A model generated the notes under the pieces. It had not been told where the DNA came from, did not search any database, and worked only from the letters and a program-made list of their open reading frames with translations. A stretch of 64,000 bases of DNA, from NCBI RefSeq assembly GCF_035046485.1, contig NC_085137.1:478603396-478667395 (forward strand), in the 5' to 3' direction. Numbering within the stretch: the stretch's first letter is position 1; the number at the start of each line of letters is the position of its first letter. Positions 44,400 to 56,449 of this stretch are shown piece by piece. This DNA is from Aedes albopictus (Eukaryota > Arthropoda > Insecta > Diptera > Culicidae). The translations under genes were made by a program, and so were the position numbers.

Positions 44400-44772
44400 C
44401 CGATGAAGGAATGCCGACAGCTGCTCTCGTTGCAGCCACCGGCCACTGGATGCCGACAACCGTGCACGCCACGGTTACCAGCCACCGATGAGGAAATGCC
44501 GACAGCTGCGCTCGTTGCAGCCACCGACGGGGACACACACTCGCTACCGACGACCGTGCTGGCCACGATCACCAGCCGACGTTGGGGATTGCCGACAGCT
44601 GCACTCGTTGCAGCTACCGACGGGGAAACACTCGCTGCCGACGACCGTGCTCGCCACGGTCACCAGCCGACGTTGGGGAATGCCGACAGCTGCACTCGTT
44701 GCAGCTACCGACCACTCGAAGCCGATGACCGTGCACACCACGGTTATCAGCCACCGCTACCAAGAACCTCCG
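44400..44772 (+). repeat. Imperfect ~90-bp tandem repeat with GC-rich, coding-like units
   Basis: The word CCGACAGCTGC starts at 44414, 44499, 44592 and 44683, giving steps of 85, 93 and 91 bp. Units share CTCGTTGCAGC and CCACGGTYAYCAGCC. A plus frame 44289-44840 crosses the array, but the unit length is not constant in codons (85 and 91 are not multiples of 3), so the encoded repeats shift frame. I do not recognise a protein. GC content is far above the flanks. Confidence 0.7.
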
Positions 44773-45480
44773 CTCGAAGGACCACGGCTGGATTGCCGAA
44801 CTCTCGCTCGATCTGCCCGCCGCCGCTTGTTTGTCGATGATAACGCGAGAGGAGGGACGCCAAAAAGGAAGGAAAATGTTTCCGAATAACTATTAGAATA
44901 ACTCTTGGCATCCACTCCTTCGGTAACACAACCAATCAAGCACGGCACGGCACGGACACAGCTACTCCTCCTGATGCACCGAACGCACCGCACCACGGCT
45001 TGGTCAACGACGACGCTAAACAGGACGTAACACGTTTGCCCTCCTGGCCGCCACCGCTGACTTGGGAAGAAACGGCACACACACGACGTCGACTCGCGAG
45101 AAGCAGCGCACACACCACTGACTCGGCTTCGGTCGAAGGAAAGAAGAAACCACTGCAGCCACCACCACTGTTCGGCTCGAGTGAAAGAAAAACACTTGCT
45201 CGCTGCTCCGTTCACGACGACGGTTTATTAATGACTGTTAGAAAATGAACAAAATAGATACAATATATAGGGTTTTCTCTTAGTGAAATTAGACGGTCAT
45301 CGCTCCTCTCGCCGCGTAGTAGGCTCCGCCCATTCGGAGCACAAATAACCAGAAGCAGTCTGGCAGGAATCGCTTCGTTCGCATATAACCGGTGGTCGAC
45401 AGCTGCAAGGCATTTGTTTATTCTGCACGCGCAGGGCGCGTACAGTACTCTTCCGTATAAAATCAAAAAATCAATACATT
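44773..45480. other. GC-rich block with unassigned frames
   Basis: Overlapping frames on both strands (for example minus 44757-45215) reflect base composition and not proven genes. On the minus strand a segment ending in TTTTCTAACA near 45236 with a preceding AATAAACAAATG resembles an LTR 3' end, but no second copy or primer-binding site is found. A solo LTR or other insert is possible. Confidence 0.3.
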
Positions 45481-46965
45481 TTTCTTAATTTAAAAACCCA
45501 ATAGAACCATAGAATGCAAGGCGTAGAACAAAAACTCGCTTCGGTGTTTCATCGTGTGGTTCGAAAATAAGAGACGATCGATGCTGCTGGATGTGGTTGA
45601 CTCTGCATTGAACGAGGGTTGGCTTGAGTGGCTTTTGCGTGAATCGATTATGTTTTGATGGACTGCGTTTGTCGTATGAAGTGATGGTTGAAGTGAGTGT
45701 CGTTCGACATTAACCATCCTGAAACTGCACAACCCTGCTACTGACCATCATGCGCCTCCTACACCGTTGATTGTTGCCGTGAATAGTTCGATGGAACCCC
45801 TTGATATTTGATCAGATATCAAAGCGCAAGTTTAGCCTAACCTCAAGTTGCACTTTTTGTGTATTTGATTCGGTGAATTAGATGTCACGCGGGCCAAAAA
45901 GAGGTACCTTTTTGTCAAAGTAGTAAACTATCTTACAAAACTCAAGACACCAGTTTTGTTAGTTATTTGCAGTGCTGCGAAGTGTCAGTATCAACGGATA
46001 TTTAAAGCTGAAATTGAGAATGGTAAACACTCATTTTTCCATTTACTATCGGCTATCAATTGAATAGCCTCTGATCATTCAATTGACATCAGCTCCAGCC
46101 TCAGTTAATGCACATATTATTCAATTGAGCTCCACCTAGCAAGCAAAATTCGTGGTGTTGTAGGTTTAAAGCTTTCACCATCATTGATGACGTCAAACCC
46201 GACATCAACCTATCATTCACCTATTTTTATTTTGGCCACCAAACCCAACATGGACCCAATAGTTGCTCGATATTGGTCCAACAGTGGCCCAACATTCGAT
46301 AAAGATTGACCCGACTTTGACCCAACATTCGATATTTTTCCAGTCTGGCGGAATTTTGCAGGGTTTTTCGTGTTCCGTGACAAGCTACTCATTCGAGTGA
46401 CAATTTATTCAATTAACAAGGATTCGCTTCTCATTTGATAGGTGCTCTGATTGAATGAAATCTTTTTCAACATGAATAGAAGGAAAATGACTGAAAAGAT
46501 TTGTTGATTAGTGTTCAAATGAATGAGATGAATTTTTGCAACACTGGTTATTTGATCTCGTTTGCTTAGATTGTGCATATTGTCCCGCCTTCCCCCTTGA
46601 TATTGTCAAAATTTAAACGTTGTTTCGAAACAAAGTCTCTGAATGGGGTTTACTCTCTTCCAAATTTTTAGTTAAGGTAAGGCATATAAGGTATATGAAA
46701 AAGACTAAATTTTCAAGAGCACAAATTTCAGTTCACGCTGAAAAGATGAATGATTGTGTTCCCTCTTGAAAATTCGAGATGTGACCTTGTCATATCTTCA
46801 CATTAAAAAATGAACTAATATTCAAAAGTCTTCGAATGTTTAGTATCCTCATTAAACATTCAGATATATACCAATTTTCAAATTTTTTGGAATGTTGAAA
46901 ATGTTTGTTAACCTTCCGTAACTCGCGCGCTTGGACACCGCCGCCAGCACCACGCTAATGCTGAG
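45481..46965. other. Intron 4, unassigned
   Basis: No repeat or coding motif seen. Some local repetition of GACCCAACATTCGATA words occurs at 46245-46335. Confidence 0.35.
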
Positions 46966-47186
46966 TATTCTCAATTTAGTTTGAAAATCGGAGTTTTCGA
47001 CTAGCGAAGTTGGAATTTTTCTCCAAATCAATGCGTCGGGCCTAACTTCGGAAGTGGTGCGCTGTATAGTAAACCTGGTCCGCTGTACAGCGCACCACTT
47101 CCGAAGTTAGGTCCGACGCACAGATTTGGAGAAAAATCCAATTTCGTTAGTCGAAAATTCCGGGTTTCAACTACACGGAGAATACA
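46966..47186. mobile_element. Foldback element, 221 bp
   Basis: Left arm words CGACTAGCGAAGTTGGAATT and GCGTCGGGCCTAACTTCGG mirror right arm words CCGAAGTTAGGTCCGACGC and AATTTCGTTAGTCGAAAAT. The centre is near 47075. Outer ends read GTATTCTC on both sides. Almost the entire element is arm; it is non-coding. Confidence 0.8.
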
Positions 47187-48000
47187 ACATGCGAGATTTT
47201 TTCAATGTGTTGTACAAAATACAACAGCGCGATCACTCGAGGGTTAAAAAGAAAAAGACAATTAACACTATCTTCAGCCAGAGGTTGCACAGACTGAACA
47301 ATAGCCTGAAATTCAAAGTAAATATTTCAAGGATGTTTTTGAAGTTCTTTCCGGCTTTCATGCTGTCTCAAGCATTTCGGGACGACATTTTTACTAACAC
47401 AACTATCGTAAAACAACTCTGAGTAAAAATCTTTATTATATGATTAAAAAGTTGTTGGTGCGCCGTGACATTTTTGAAAATTTCATAAGGCCCCGCGGTA
47501 GCAAAAAGATTGGGAATTTCTTCAATAGTATAAAGGGAATTCCAGAGGCGTTCAAGGCAGAGGCATTCCAAAAGCATTTCAGAGAATTTCAGGAGCGTTC
47601 CAAGGGGTTTGTTTTTTTTAATTCAACAGCTTAATTCACAGTTCAACCCGAATAAGTTTGGTAATCGTTAATAAATGTAATTGATAAATTTAAAGTTCTG
47701 AGAGTAGTCAGTTGATTCCGTTTTGGGAATTTCCTTGGGGAATTCACCCTTTTACGTTTATTTTATTTGGCTATTTCTTTTTCGTTTGTAGATTGATCTT
47801 TCAAACCTCTATATTTCAATTCCGTGCGTTTTCTGATTTGATTGAGCTTAAGTTGGGGTTTGAATAGAGGACGGGTAGCAGAGAAGGAGTTTTGGTGTAC
47901 CTACAGGTTCGTTACGTTGCCATTTTTCCGTTTACAATATAGCCGTTCACGAGTCCCCTGAAGGAATAGTCTCAGAAACATTCGGGCAAATTCAGAAAGG
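47187..48000. other. Intron 4, unassigned
   Basis: Short frames at 47126-47634 show no family resemblance. A weak run of CAGAGGCATTCCAAAAGC-like words at 47540-47610 may be a degenerate repeat. Confidence 0.3.
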
Positions 48001-49560
48001 ACAGGTGGCTCGCTAGCGAGAGTTTATCAAAACCTCGTGTGAGTCCTTAAAGGTTTCAGGGGTGTTTCGAGGCATTTTAGGGTCATATCAGGGGGTTTCA
48101 GGAATATCTTGGGGTTTCAGAGGCTTTTTAAATTAGTTGCGGGGATTTTAAGAGCATCTCAAGGAGATTGTGGAGGTTTCAGGGGCGTTTTAAGGCATTT
48201 CCGAGGCGTTTCAAGGGTTTTCGTGAAGAGGTCCTCTAAAATTTCGTAAAACGGCTCTGAAATCCTTCTAAAACCACCGTGGACCCAATGTAATCCTCCT
48301 TCAACCCTCCGAAAGCACCGAAAATTCCTATAAAATACCTCTAAAACCCGCCAAAAACCCTATAAAGCTTGCTGAAATGCCTCCAAAATTACCTGAAATC
48401 AAACTCCATGCTATGCACCTGAGACCCTCCGAAACCATTGAAAACACCCCCGTTACGCCTTCAAAATCCGCCAAGAATCCTCTAAAGCTTGCCCCCAACA
48501 TCCCCTCAAATCTTCATCGGCCCCATGTAACGAACCTCCGATGCCCCTGAAGTGCCTGCGTAACGCCTTTTAAATGCACCAAAGATTCTCTGGAACATCC
48601 TGAAATACCTCCGGAAACGCCCCTAAAATCTGTTCCGAAAATCAGTGTCCCCGACCTGACCTCCAGATACCCTCCCTGAAACCCCTTTAGATCCCCTGAA
48701 ACGCCTCTAAGTCATTCTAAAACGCTTCTGAGCCCCCTGAATCGTCGCAGAGACCCCTGAAAGCCCCTAGAACCCCCTTAAATGCTCTTGAGACCTCAAG
48801 GTACCACTCTGAATACCTTGAGACTCCCCATTACACACCTCTAACACTTCCTGGTACACCCTGGAATGCCCCTGATATGCCACTGAGACCCCTGGAATCC
48901 CCCTGAGAACCCCTGAAGAATTCCTGTGAACTCCTCCCGAGCAGAAGGGCATACCTTACAAATACCATGCGAAGAGCAACATGTGCTCTAATACCTAAAA
49001 TTGTTATTGCTGCGTTATTCAACGAAATGTTATGATATCCTCACAATAACAATTGGAGGTATTTGAGCAGAGTTTGGTATTGATGTAGTATTTGTTGGTT
49101 TAGCAGTGAAAATAATCGAAGAACAAGATTTGCTATTACATCATGAAGTCATCTAACAAATAAAACATTTAATAACAAGAAATGTTATTAGTTTGTTATT
49201 TAATAACTTTGGGATAACAAATACAGCACTTGAAATTTTAGGTATGCATTCATTATTGAAATAACAAGACTTGTTATTTTCTAGGTGTTATTTATACAAA
49301 ATTTTGGTATTCGTTTTTGTTATTTTGCCTCTTATTACCACCTAATGAAGGGCATATTAAGGCATGGTAGTATTTAAGATAAATACCTTGATATGTTATT
49401 TTCTTGTTATTTTCTTCTGCTCGGGCTAAAGCCTCCGAAGACGATAAAACCTCCTTTAATGTTCCTGAGATCTCCTGGTAGCCCCTTGAAATAACCCTGC
49501 GCAATCTCCTGGTACCCAACTGTAACCCCATATTGACCCCATGCAAACTTAATTTGCCCA
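48000..49560. repeat. Degenerate CCCTGAAAC-type repeat tract with a MITE in it
   Basis: Units such as GGGGTTTCAGGGGCGTTT at 48050-48230 switch orientation near 48240 to CCTCTAAAACCACC and CCCTGAAACGCC up to about 48935, then resume at 49430-49540. Same repeat type as 11640-14060. The intervening MITE is listed separately. Confidence 0.65.
48936..49426. mobile_element. MITE with CCCGAGCAGAAG inverted repeats, 491 bp
   Basis: The left end CCCGAGCAGAAGGGCATACC and the right end in reverse, CCCGAGCAGAAGAAAATAAC, share the 12-bp terminus of the 21729 complex. The interior is rich in TTATT and AATAACA words. It is inserted within the CCCTGAAAC-type tract. Non-coding. Confidence 0.85.
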
Positions 49561-50089
49561 TCTCTATCGTCCCCTGGCCGCCGTTGCCATCATTACATTT
49601 CCTTATGCATGCAGGACATAAAAAGGTGCATCAATTGAAAGTGCATAAAATAACCTGCATAAAAAGAGGGTTTAGTAATATTTAGAACAGCATTTAACAC
49701 TAGTAGAATGTTGAAATCAATACGAACCAAACGAGCACGCTGAACGTGCACTATGCCATTGTGGTGCGATAATCCTAAAACCATAGGAGGGTTAATCTAA
49801 TTCAATTCAATTAAATTGCGAAAGCAGTGTGATTAAGATTAATAAGGACTGTATCGGAAATTAACTATAAACGTTCAAAATGCTCTATCTCGAAGCACGG
49901 TTGGTCTTTTTATTCTGGTTCTTCTATGAAATCTTCACAATATAGTTAAGTTTAGAACAGCTTGAAGAAATTTGGAGAATGTTTAGTATTATTGACAATA
50001 TGGTTCTATGAGTATACCACACAAACAAACAATCTGTGCAAACTGCATTTTTTTTATTTTTTTTTTTAGTTTAATAATAGTTACTCCTT
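49561..50089. other. Intron 4, unassigned
   Basis: No structure identified. A T-rich patch lies at 50048-50068. Confidence 0.3.
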
Positions 50090-50345
50090 GCGGAATTTCT
50101 ACAGGAAGTCCAGAAGAAATCCCGGAAGAATCCCTGAAGAATATTCCGGAGATTTCCAAAACATTCGGAAGAATTATCAGATGAACTGGAATCCCATAAA
50201 AATTCCTGGAAGAAGCCACAGACAGAACTTCCAGAATAATCTCCTATGGAAATTCTCTGTTGCACTCCTAGAAGAATTATGTACCGGTTCAACACCTAGA
50301 TTTCTCGCAGAATTTATTTACCAATGTAACTTCTGATGAAATCCC
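50090..50345. repeat. Degenerate GGAAT-type repeat
   Basis: Units like AGAAGAAATCCCGGAAGAAT recur at about 15 bp. Overlapping frames on both strands are period artefacts. Confidence 0.55.
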
Positions 50346-50617
50346 TTAAAGTGCTTCTGATTAAATATCCCCTCTTCAGGAGATTTTCCATTATTCATTT
50401 GTTGATTTTAGGAAAAACAAGTTTTTCCTTCAATCTGGAGAACACTATCACTAACTTGAAGCTACTAGTTTTCTCCAGAATCGCTGAAATAATTCCGTAA
50501 TTATAAGCTATCTTTAACGAATCCACCATATCTTTACAAAATCGGTTTGTTCCAGAGAACAGTTTCTTCTACTTCCTGAATATCTTTGACGTTGCATGCG
50601 TAATTACTAATTTAACC

Positions 50618-50740
50618 CTTTGGAACCGGAAGGGTCAATGTGACCCCAGCGATGAATAAAACCGAGTATAGGAAACGTGTTAGAGGCCAGCGATGTTACA
50701 CTAGTGAAAGCCAAACAAACCGGCTCCAAAGGGATAACAC
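50618..50740. repeat. Small hairpin around AACCCTTTGGAACCGG
   Basis: AACCCTTTGGAACCGG near 50618 pairs loosely with ACCGGCTCCAAAGGGATAAC near 50719. It resembles a worn short MITE of about 120 bp. Uncertain. Confidence 0.4.
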
Positions 50741-50856
50741 AAACACCGGTGGAACTGACCTGAATTTCGTCTATTTTTAACGTAACAATGTTTTAAACAA
50801 ATAACAAATTTAGACAAAAAAATGAATAACCGTCTTAAAACGATTCCATGTCACGA

Positions 50857-51356
50857 NNNNNNNNNNNNNNNNNNNNNNNNNNNNNNNNNNNNNNNNNNNN
50901 NNNNNNNNNNNNNNNNNNNNNNNNNNNNNNNNNNNNNNNNNNNNNNNNNNNNNNNNNNNNNNNNNNNNNNNNNNNNNNNNNNNNNNNNNNNNNNNNNNNN
51001 NNNNNNNNNNNNNNNNNNNNNNNNNNNNNNNNNNNNNNNNNNNNNNNNNNNNNNNNNNNNNNNNNNNNNNNNNNNNNNNNNNNNNNNNNNNNNNNNNNNN
51101 NNNNNNNNNNNNNNNNNNNNNNNNNNNNNNNNNNNNNNNNNNNNNNNNNNNNNNNNNNNNNNNNNNNNNNNNNNNNNNNNNNNNNNNNNNNNNNNNNNNN
51201 NNNNNNNNNNNNNNNNNNNNNNNNNNNNNNNNNNNNNNNNNNNNNNNNNNNNNNNNNNNNNNNNNNNNNNNNNNNNNNNNNNNNNNNNNNNNNNNNNNNN
51301 NNNNNNNNNNNNNNNNNNNNNNNNNNNNNNNNNNNNNNNNNNNNNNNNNNNNNNNN
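50857..51356. other. Assembly gap, exactly 500 N
   Basis: The run of N is exactly 500 bases, a likely placeholder of unknown true size. Frames shown across it have no meaning. Confidence 0.98.
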
Positions 51357-51894
51357 ATGCAAAGGCTGTGAATGAAAATGTGGACGTTAGAGGATTTCTT
51401 GAAATTAAACATTTACTTGACATCTTAGAGCATTAAACAATTTTAGACAATATATTAATCATTCGAACCGTGCACCGATTTATTGGTTGATTCGAATATA
51501 TTATGGGTAGTAGTATGGGTTTGTCATGCTCGTTCTCAAAACTGATGAAGTCTTTTTGACAACAAATTGTTAGTTAGAAAAAAGTGATGAATTGATTGAT
51601 CTTACATTTCAGTGTTTTTTCTATTAATCAATATCAAAACTTATTTTAACGGTAATGATCGATCCTCCAGCGTACCGTGCTGTCTCAACTGTTGTCAACT
51701 CAGTAGCTCTATACAGAGCACGGTATTAATCTTCGCTAACCATTGCTGAATATTATTATCGTCACTGTTGGAATTGTGTCGCTTCTTAGAACAGGAAAAG
51801 CTTGGTTTGAAGCAACAATGTTTTATTAGCGCGTTAAGAAGTTGTATGCATGCTAAACTTTAATTTGTTGCCCGTACTAATTAGTACATGTTTA
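51357..51894. other. Intron 4, unassigned
   Basis: AT-rich sequence right of the gap, nothing recognised. Confidence 0.3.
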
Positions 51895-52045
51895 TTTTAT
51901 TATCTGTATTAACGAGATTTTTAGCCATAGGCTAGTTCATCTCGGGACCCACACTTTACTTCCCTTCGTATGTCGGGAGTGGGATTCGATCCCAGGTCCT
52001 CGGCGTGACAGTCACGAGCTGTAATCATCACACCAGATCCGCTAC
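51895..52045 (-). mobile_element. tRNA-derived SINE (family 3), minus strand
   Basis: The minus strand includes GACCTGGGATCGAATCCCAC (box B region) and then GTAAAGTGTGGGTCCCGAGA and CTAAAAATCTCGTTAATACA, the same body as 27755-27945. The head is interrupted by GTGACTGTCACGCCGAGG-like sequence. Confidence 0.65.
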
Positions 52046-52089
52046 AGAGAGTACATGTTTGTTCCTCTCATCCATGGTATATATCTTTT

Positions 52090-52184
52090 AAGGCCGTTCG
52101 CAATGCTGTTTTATTTTGTATGGCGAGTTTTAAAAAATTTAAAACTCGCCATACAAAATAAAACAGCATTGCGAACGGTCTAAA
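52090..52184. repeat. Near-perfect 95-bp palindrome
   Basis: The left arm CGTTCGCAATGCTGTTTTAT continues to GGCGAGTTTTAAA, and the right arm is its inverse with at most one mismatch in 44 bp. The centre is near 52137. This is a minimal foldback or MITE. Confidence 0.85.
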
Positions 52185-53215
52185 GTTCCGTTAAGTTTTA
52201 AATTAGTGTTTTTTCTAAAGCACATTATACACACACATTATGCACAGACCATGCTATTTATTAAATATTGAGTGGAAAATGTCTCTTTATGGTGTATAGA
52301 AGAATCCACATACCAATGATCATTTAAGCAACAAAAACTCTATAAAAACAAAATAAAGCTTTACATGTGTAAAGAGACCTTATAGTTACCTGATATCCAC
52401 TCATCTCTAACGGCATATGATTGCTTTGATTGAAAAAAAAAAAAATATGTTTAAATATGCGTTTGCTCGTTGTAAACTTGTTATTTGCAACGCTTTCTAG
52501 TTACAAATCCATTAATTTCAAAATTTTATAAGTTGTTGCATTTAAAAGGCACTAAAGTACCATATATGTGCTGTCAGTGCACTCCGATTCACGTGAGTGT
52601 CAAAATTACGTTGAAATTAGCGTTTGTCATTTGCTCGCCGCAAAGCAAATATGTTGCAACAAGTGATCGGCCGCTTTTGTTGATGGCTTCCTATGAAAAT
52701 ATAGCGACTGGCCGTTGGTTTTTTGGCTATATCTCTAAAACGGTAAGAGATTCCATTTTTGCGTCAAAGAACGAAATGAAGAACATTAATTTTTGCGCTA
52801 GGAAAAATTTTGTTCAAAATAATCTATGATACAGACGGTACTTTTATCAGCATTTTTAGACGTTTTTTCTCTATGGTGAAAAATTTTCTGAGAAACTTTT
52901 TTCTCAATGTATTTTTATCGGATTGCTGAGGTAATTTGGCGTCGATTTCACTAAAAAAAGTTTGTTCTACGATGTATAGTTTTTGAGATATGATTTTTTG
53001 AAGTTTGGGGTATTTTGAAAAATTTGGGAAAATCGTGAAATTTCATCTAGCGTTTTTCGGGAAAATAGTCCACTATGATTTTTTTGAATCCCAAATTTGA
53101 TCATATATCCACGACCTCTAGCTCTGGTGAAATTTTCATTGAAATCGGAGACCCTTCGGCCCAAACCTGTTCGGTAATAAAAAAAAATCCCCTTATGCTA
53201 AAATATTAGGAATCG
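52185..53215. other. Intron 4, unassigned
   Basis: A plus frame at 52485-52829 and several minus frames show no domain. The stretch resembles old non-coding repeat rich in T-runs and has no ends that I can define. Confidence 0.3.
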
Positions 53216-53219
53216 ATCA

Positions 53220-54205
53220 GATCAGGGGTTTTCAGATCGTGCACCGCAAAGCCTTGACAAATGCACCGTGGTGCTTCAAAAATTCTGGTTTCGCTTTCAA
53301 ATGCATTACCTGAATGGTGAAAATACTTGTGCACTCATAAATAGAAACGCTCCATAGAAAATCAAAATGCACTTCATAAAGTATGAACGTATGTATGTTC
53401 CATGAAAATGTGCAATATTTCCCTCGAATAATTGAAAACGTGCCATACTTTATAGAAAATGTATCGATAAAACATAAAATTTTCTCATGTAAAGTCAAAT
53501 TTTGCACCAATAAATAATACTGAAATGCTCCATAGAAAAATGCAAATGCAAATTGTACCCATAGAAAATTAAATATTGCTCCATAAAAAAATTATATCGC
53601 ACCATAAAAAATTGAAAATGCACCATAGAAAGTAGATGGATGCTCCATAAGTATTATCAAACTACACCATATAAAATATGAATTGCTCCATGAAATTCTC
53701 CATAGATAGATATTGTCATATTTTAATTCGCCAAGGCTGAATTGCTTTACACTGCACTACTTTAGTGGTGTAGATGTTTAAAGTTATGGAGAATTTTCAA
53801 TTTTTATACGGCATACACCGAGAAAAATTTCTACTCAATGACTGAGTTGGCCTTACTCAGAAATCGAAAAATCCTTTGTTTTCTTACTCACTTTCGGCTA
53901 AAAGTGGAACAACCCATTGGCAATGGGTTGTCCCACTTTTAACGGAAACTGAGTAAGAAAACAAAGGATTTTTCGATTTCTGAGTAAGACCAACTCAGCT
54001 TCTGAGTAGAAATTATTCCCTGTGTATTATATTTTATGTGGTGCAGTTTGATAATACTTATGGAGCATTTGTCTATTTTCTATGGCGCAATATTCAATTT
54101 GCTATGGGTAGAATTTTATGTTTTATGAAGATTTTGCATTTTTATATGAAGCATTTGTATTTTATTATGGAGCATTTTAGTATTTATTAGCACAAAATTG
54201 GACTT
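53220..54205. repeat. Foldback array of short CCATAGAAAA-type units around a MITE
   Basis: From about 53240 to 53710 variable words GCACCATA(A/G)AAAA, GCTCCATAGAAAA and AAATTGAAAATGCACC repeat every 20-40 bp. From 54030 to 54205 the inverse words appear (TTATGGAGCATTT, TCTATGGCGCAAT). AAGTATTATCAAACTACACC near 53658 is mirrored at 54040-54060. The two arms flank the MITE at 53814-54026. Confidence 0.7.
53814..54026. mobile_element. TA-flanked foldback MITE, 213 bp
   Basis: Left TACACCGAGAAAAATTTCTA and right in reverse TACACAGGGAATAATTTCTA. The arms continue with AAATCGAAAAATCCTTTGTT and meet at CAACCCATTGGCAATGGGTTG near 53925. Perfect TA at both edges. Non-coding. Confidence 0.85.
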
Positions 54206-54450
54206 TTAACCCGTTCACGCCCACGGTGTCTCGCATAAATATGTTATCAAAGGTCAAGTTCCAATAAAATAAGCATGATTTGACAAAAAAAATGGAAGTC
54301 TATGGTGTAGTTCCAAAAAAAAATCTTCATTGTAGGTCCTCAATATCTGATAATTTTCTCAAGTTCTATTCCAGTACAACTTCTACGCTATCGTTATATT
54401 CTGACTCATATAGATATAAAACAGCTCTAAACATGTGAGAGAAATGATAA
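54206..54450. repeat. Diverged repeat, left member of a pair with 56915-57145
   Basis: Shared words in the same order: TTAACCC, GGTGTCTCGCA/GGTGTCTCACA, CATGATTT, TGGAAGTCTATGGTGTAGTT and TCTATT. The pair lies on either side of the 55091-56882 element, suggesting two copies of an old repeat. Confidence 0.6.
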
Positions 54451-55090
54451 CCACTAAAAAAAAAAAAAAATAGAAAAAGAACTTATAAATTGGGGCAGAA
54501 ATCTAACCCGATAAACGCCTAAAAGTATGCATTGCCCTTATAATTTTATGTAGTTTCAACTAGAAATCCTCTACATAATGTAGGATTACTAGTTTCAACA
54601 GTGTTCAACATTTCTTAAAATTAATTTTCTAAAACAAATCAAGTGTGCTCACTATGTGTAGCATAACCGAAGGTTAAAATATTGCAGAAATTAGATTTTA
54701 CACAGATAATGATTCCTGATGAAGTAATTGAATTTTTCATTCAACACAAACTCTTTTTACGTACTCACTATATGTACGTACAATTTTCAGAAATATTACA
54801 ATATTGAACAATATGTGGGTTTTATGGTGTTATTCTGGGCACTATCAAAGTAACATCAAAAATATTATGTGTCTTTCGGCTACTTAAAAAATGATAAACC
54901 ACCCAAAAATTCAATTTTATTTGATCTATCAATTGCAATTGAGAATTGCATACAAAAGAATGAAGCACATAAGACTGAAATTACAAAAGGGTGAAATAAT
55001 TATTCGACTATTTTTTAAATGCCATCAATTCATAAGAAGATGAACACAAACTACCAAGTTCATACTATGCTTTATTGATGAGCCACTTAA
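54451..55090. other. Intron 4, unassigned
   Basis: AT-rich sequence without structure that I can support. Confidence 0.3.
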
Positions 55091-55695
55091 TAGGGGTAGG
55101 CGGGGCAATATGGACACCCGGGGCAGAATGGACACCCTCAATATTTTGAAATATGCGAACTTTTTTGAACTTTTAATGAATGGAGAATATAGTCCATTTG
55201 CCTAAAACGTAGTTTCAGGAAAGAAACATTCGAAATTAAAATTATACTTGATTTTACACGAAAAAGTTGCGTCCGTTTTTTGTGCATGGAAATTATAATT
55301 TTCACACCATCTAAAATAAGATTTAGTGATTAATTTATTGCAGGTCGAATAAAACCTGATATTTCTAGAACACATACAAGTAGTTTTGCTGTATCTACAT
55401 GCTTAACATGTTTATATTTTCTTCTTTATTATATCAAAAATCAAGTTTGGAAATATCTTCTGCTGCCGGGGCAAAATGGACACTCACCTTTTTGAAAGAA
55501 GCGGCAAGGGAAAAATATAACCTAAATCACAAACCAACCAAATTCTTCGATTTCAGTATATTTTCGGTTAAATGTTCACTATAATAGACATAGGGTGAAA
55601 CAAATTGGTCAAAAAACGACAGCAGTGGAAAATAGTTGTTCTAGGCACAGCTTACATGCCGACAAAAACGAGGCTTTATCCAAAACAGCCTGAAT

Positions 55696-56285
55696 TTAAC
55701 CCTCTAATACCCAATCCCGCCTTTAGACGGGGTATAGTTCGAGCATTTTTGTAATTTTTGTTTCGTGGAAAATCAATTTTTTTATATTTTTGTTCTGCAT
55801 ATCTCAACATGGTTTTTGGTGTATTTTAAAGCGGATTTACATTTACATCATTGAAAAATTGATGTTTTAGTTACCTTTTAGAAGTCATTGTTTATTTTGT
55901 ATTAAATCGCTACAATAAACATATTTTAAATTTTTCCCAAATCATTCTATCCTTGATTAACAGTTTAAGGGAATCGAATACTTTCTAAAATTATTTTCCT
56001 TAAAATTACACGGAAAATAAAATTTTCTGTGAAAAAAAATAAAATAATAAAATCTCATAAAATCTCAAAATGTTTTCATCCAAAAATTTTGTTCCCCAAA
56101 TTGGCTTCTAGGAAAAATATAAAAGTGTGGGGATGTTCAAAAATAAAAATTAGAAAAATCAAAAACTGAAATTCACGAAATCGAGAATTGAAAAGAATCA
56201 TTTTCCAAAACATGTTTAAATCGATTTTAGATGACGAAAAATGATATTTAGATCAAAATCAAAAATTTGGGTATTAGAGGGTTAA
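55696..56285. mobile_element. piggyBac-like MITE, TTAA-CCCTCTAATACCCAA ends
   Basis: TTAACCCTCTAATACCCAA at 55696 is mirrored exactly by TTGGGTATTAGAGGGTTAA at 56267-56285. TTAA at each edge and CCC-starting termini are the hallmark of piggyBac-superfamily elements. It is 590 bp, AT-rich and without transposase. Nested in the 55091 element. Confidence 0.85.
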
Positions 56286-56449
56286 ATTAACTGAACAAAA
56301 ATGAACTACTTCGGCGTTTTATTCATCCATAATAGTTGGTTTGTAATGAAATGATTTTATATGTGTAAATAATGTACGAAATTCGTAAAAGTCTCATGGT
56401 GTCCATTCTGCCCCGTATGCTTGAAGACGGTCATGAAAAACTAACATTT

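Noticed and set aside
44757..45215. Minus frame of 152 aa in the GC-rich block
   Set aside because: It overlaps other frames on the opposite strand, lacks any domain and fits high GC content.
50810..51436. Long frames across 50810-51436
   Set aside because: They are almost entirely N from the assembly gap.
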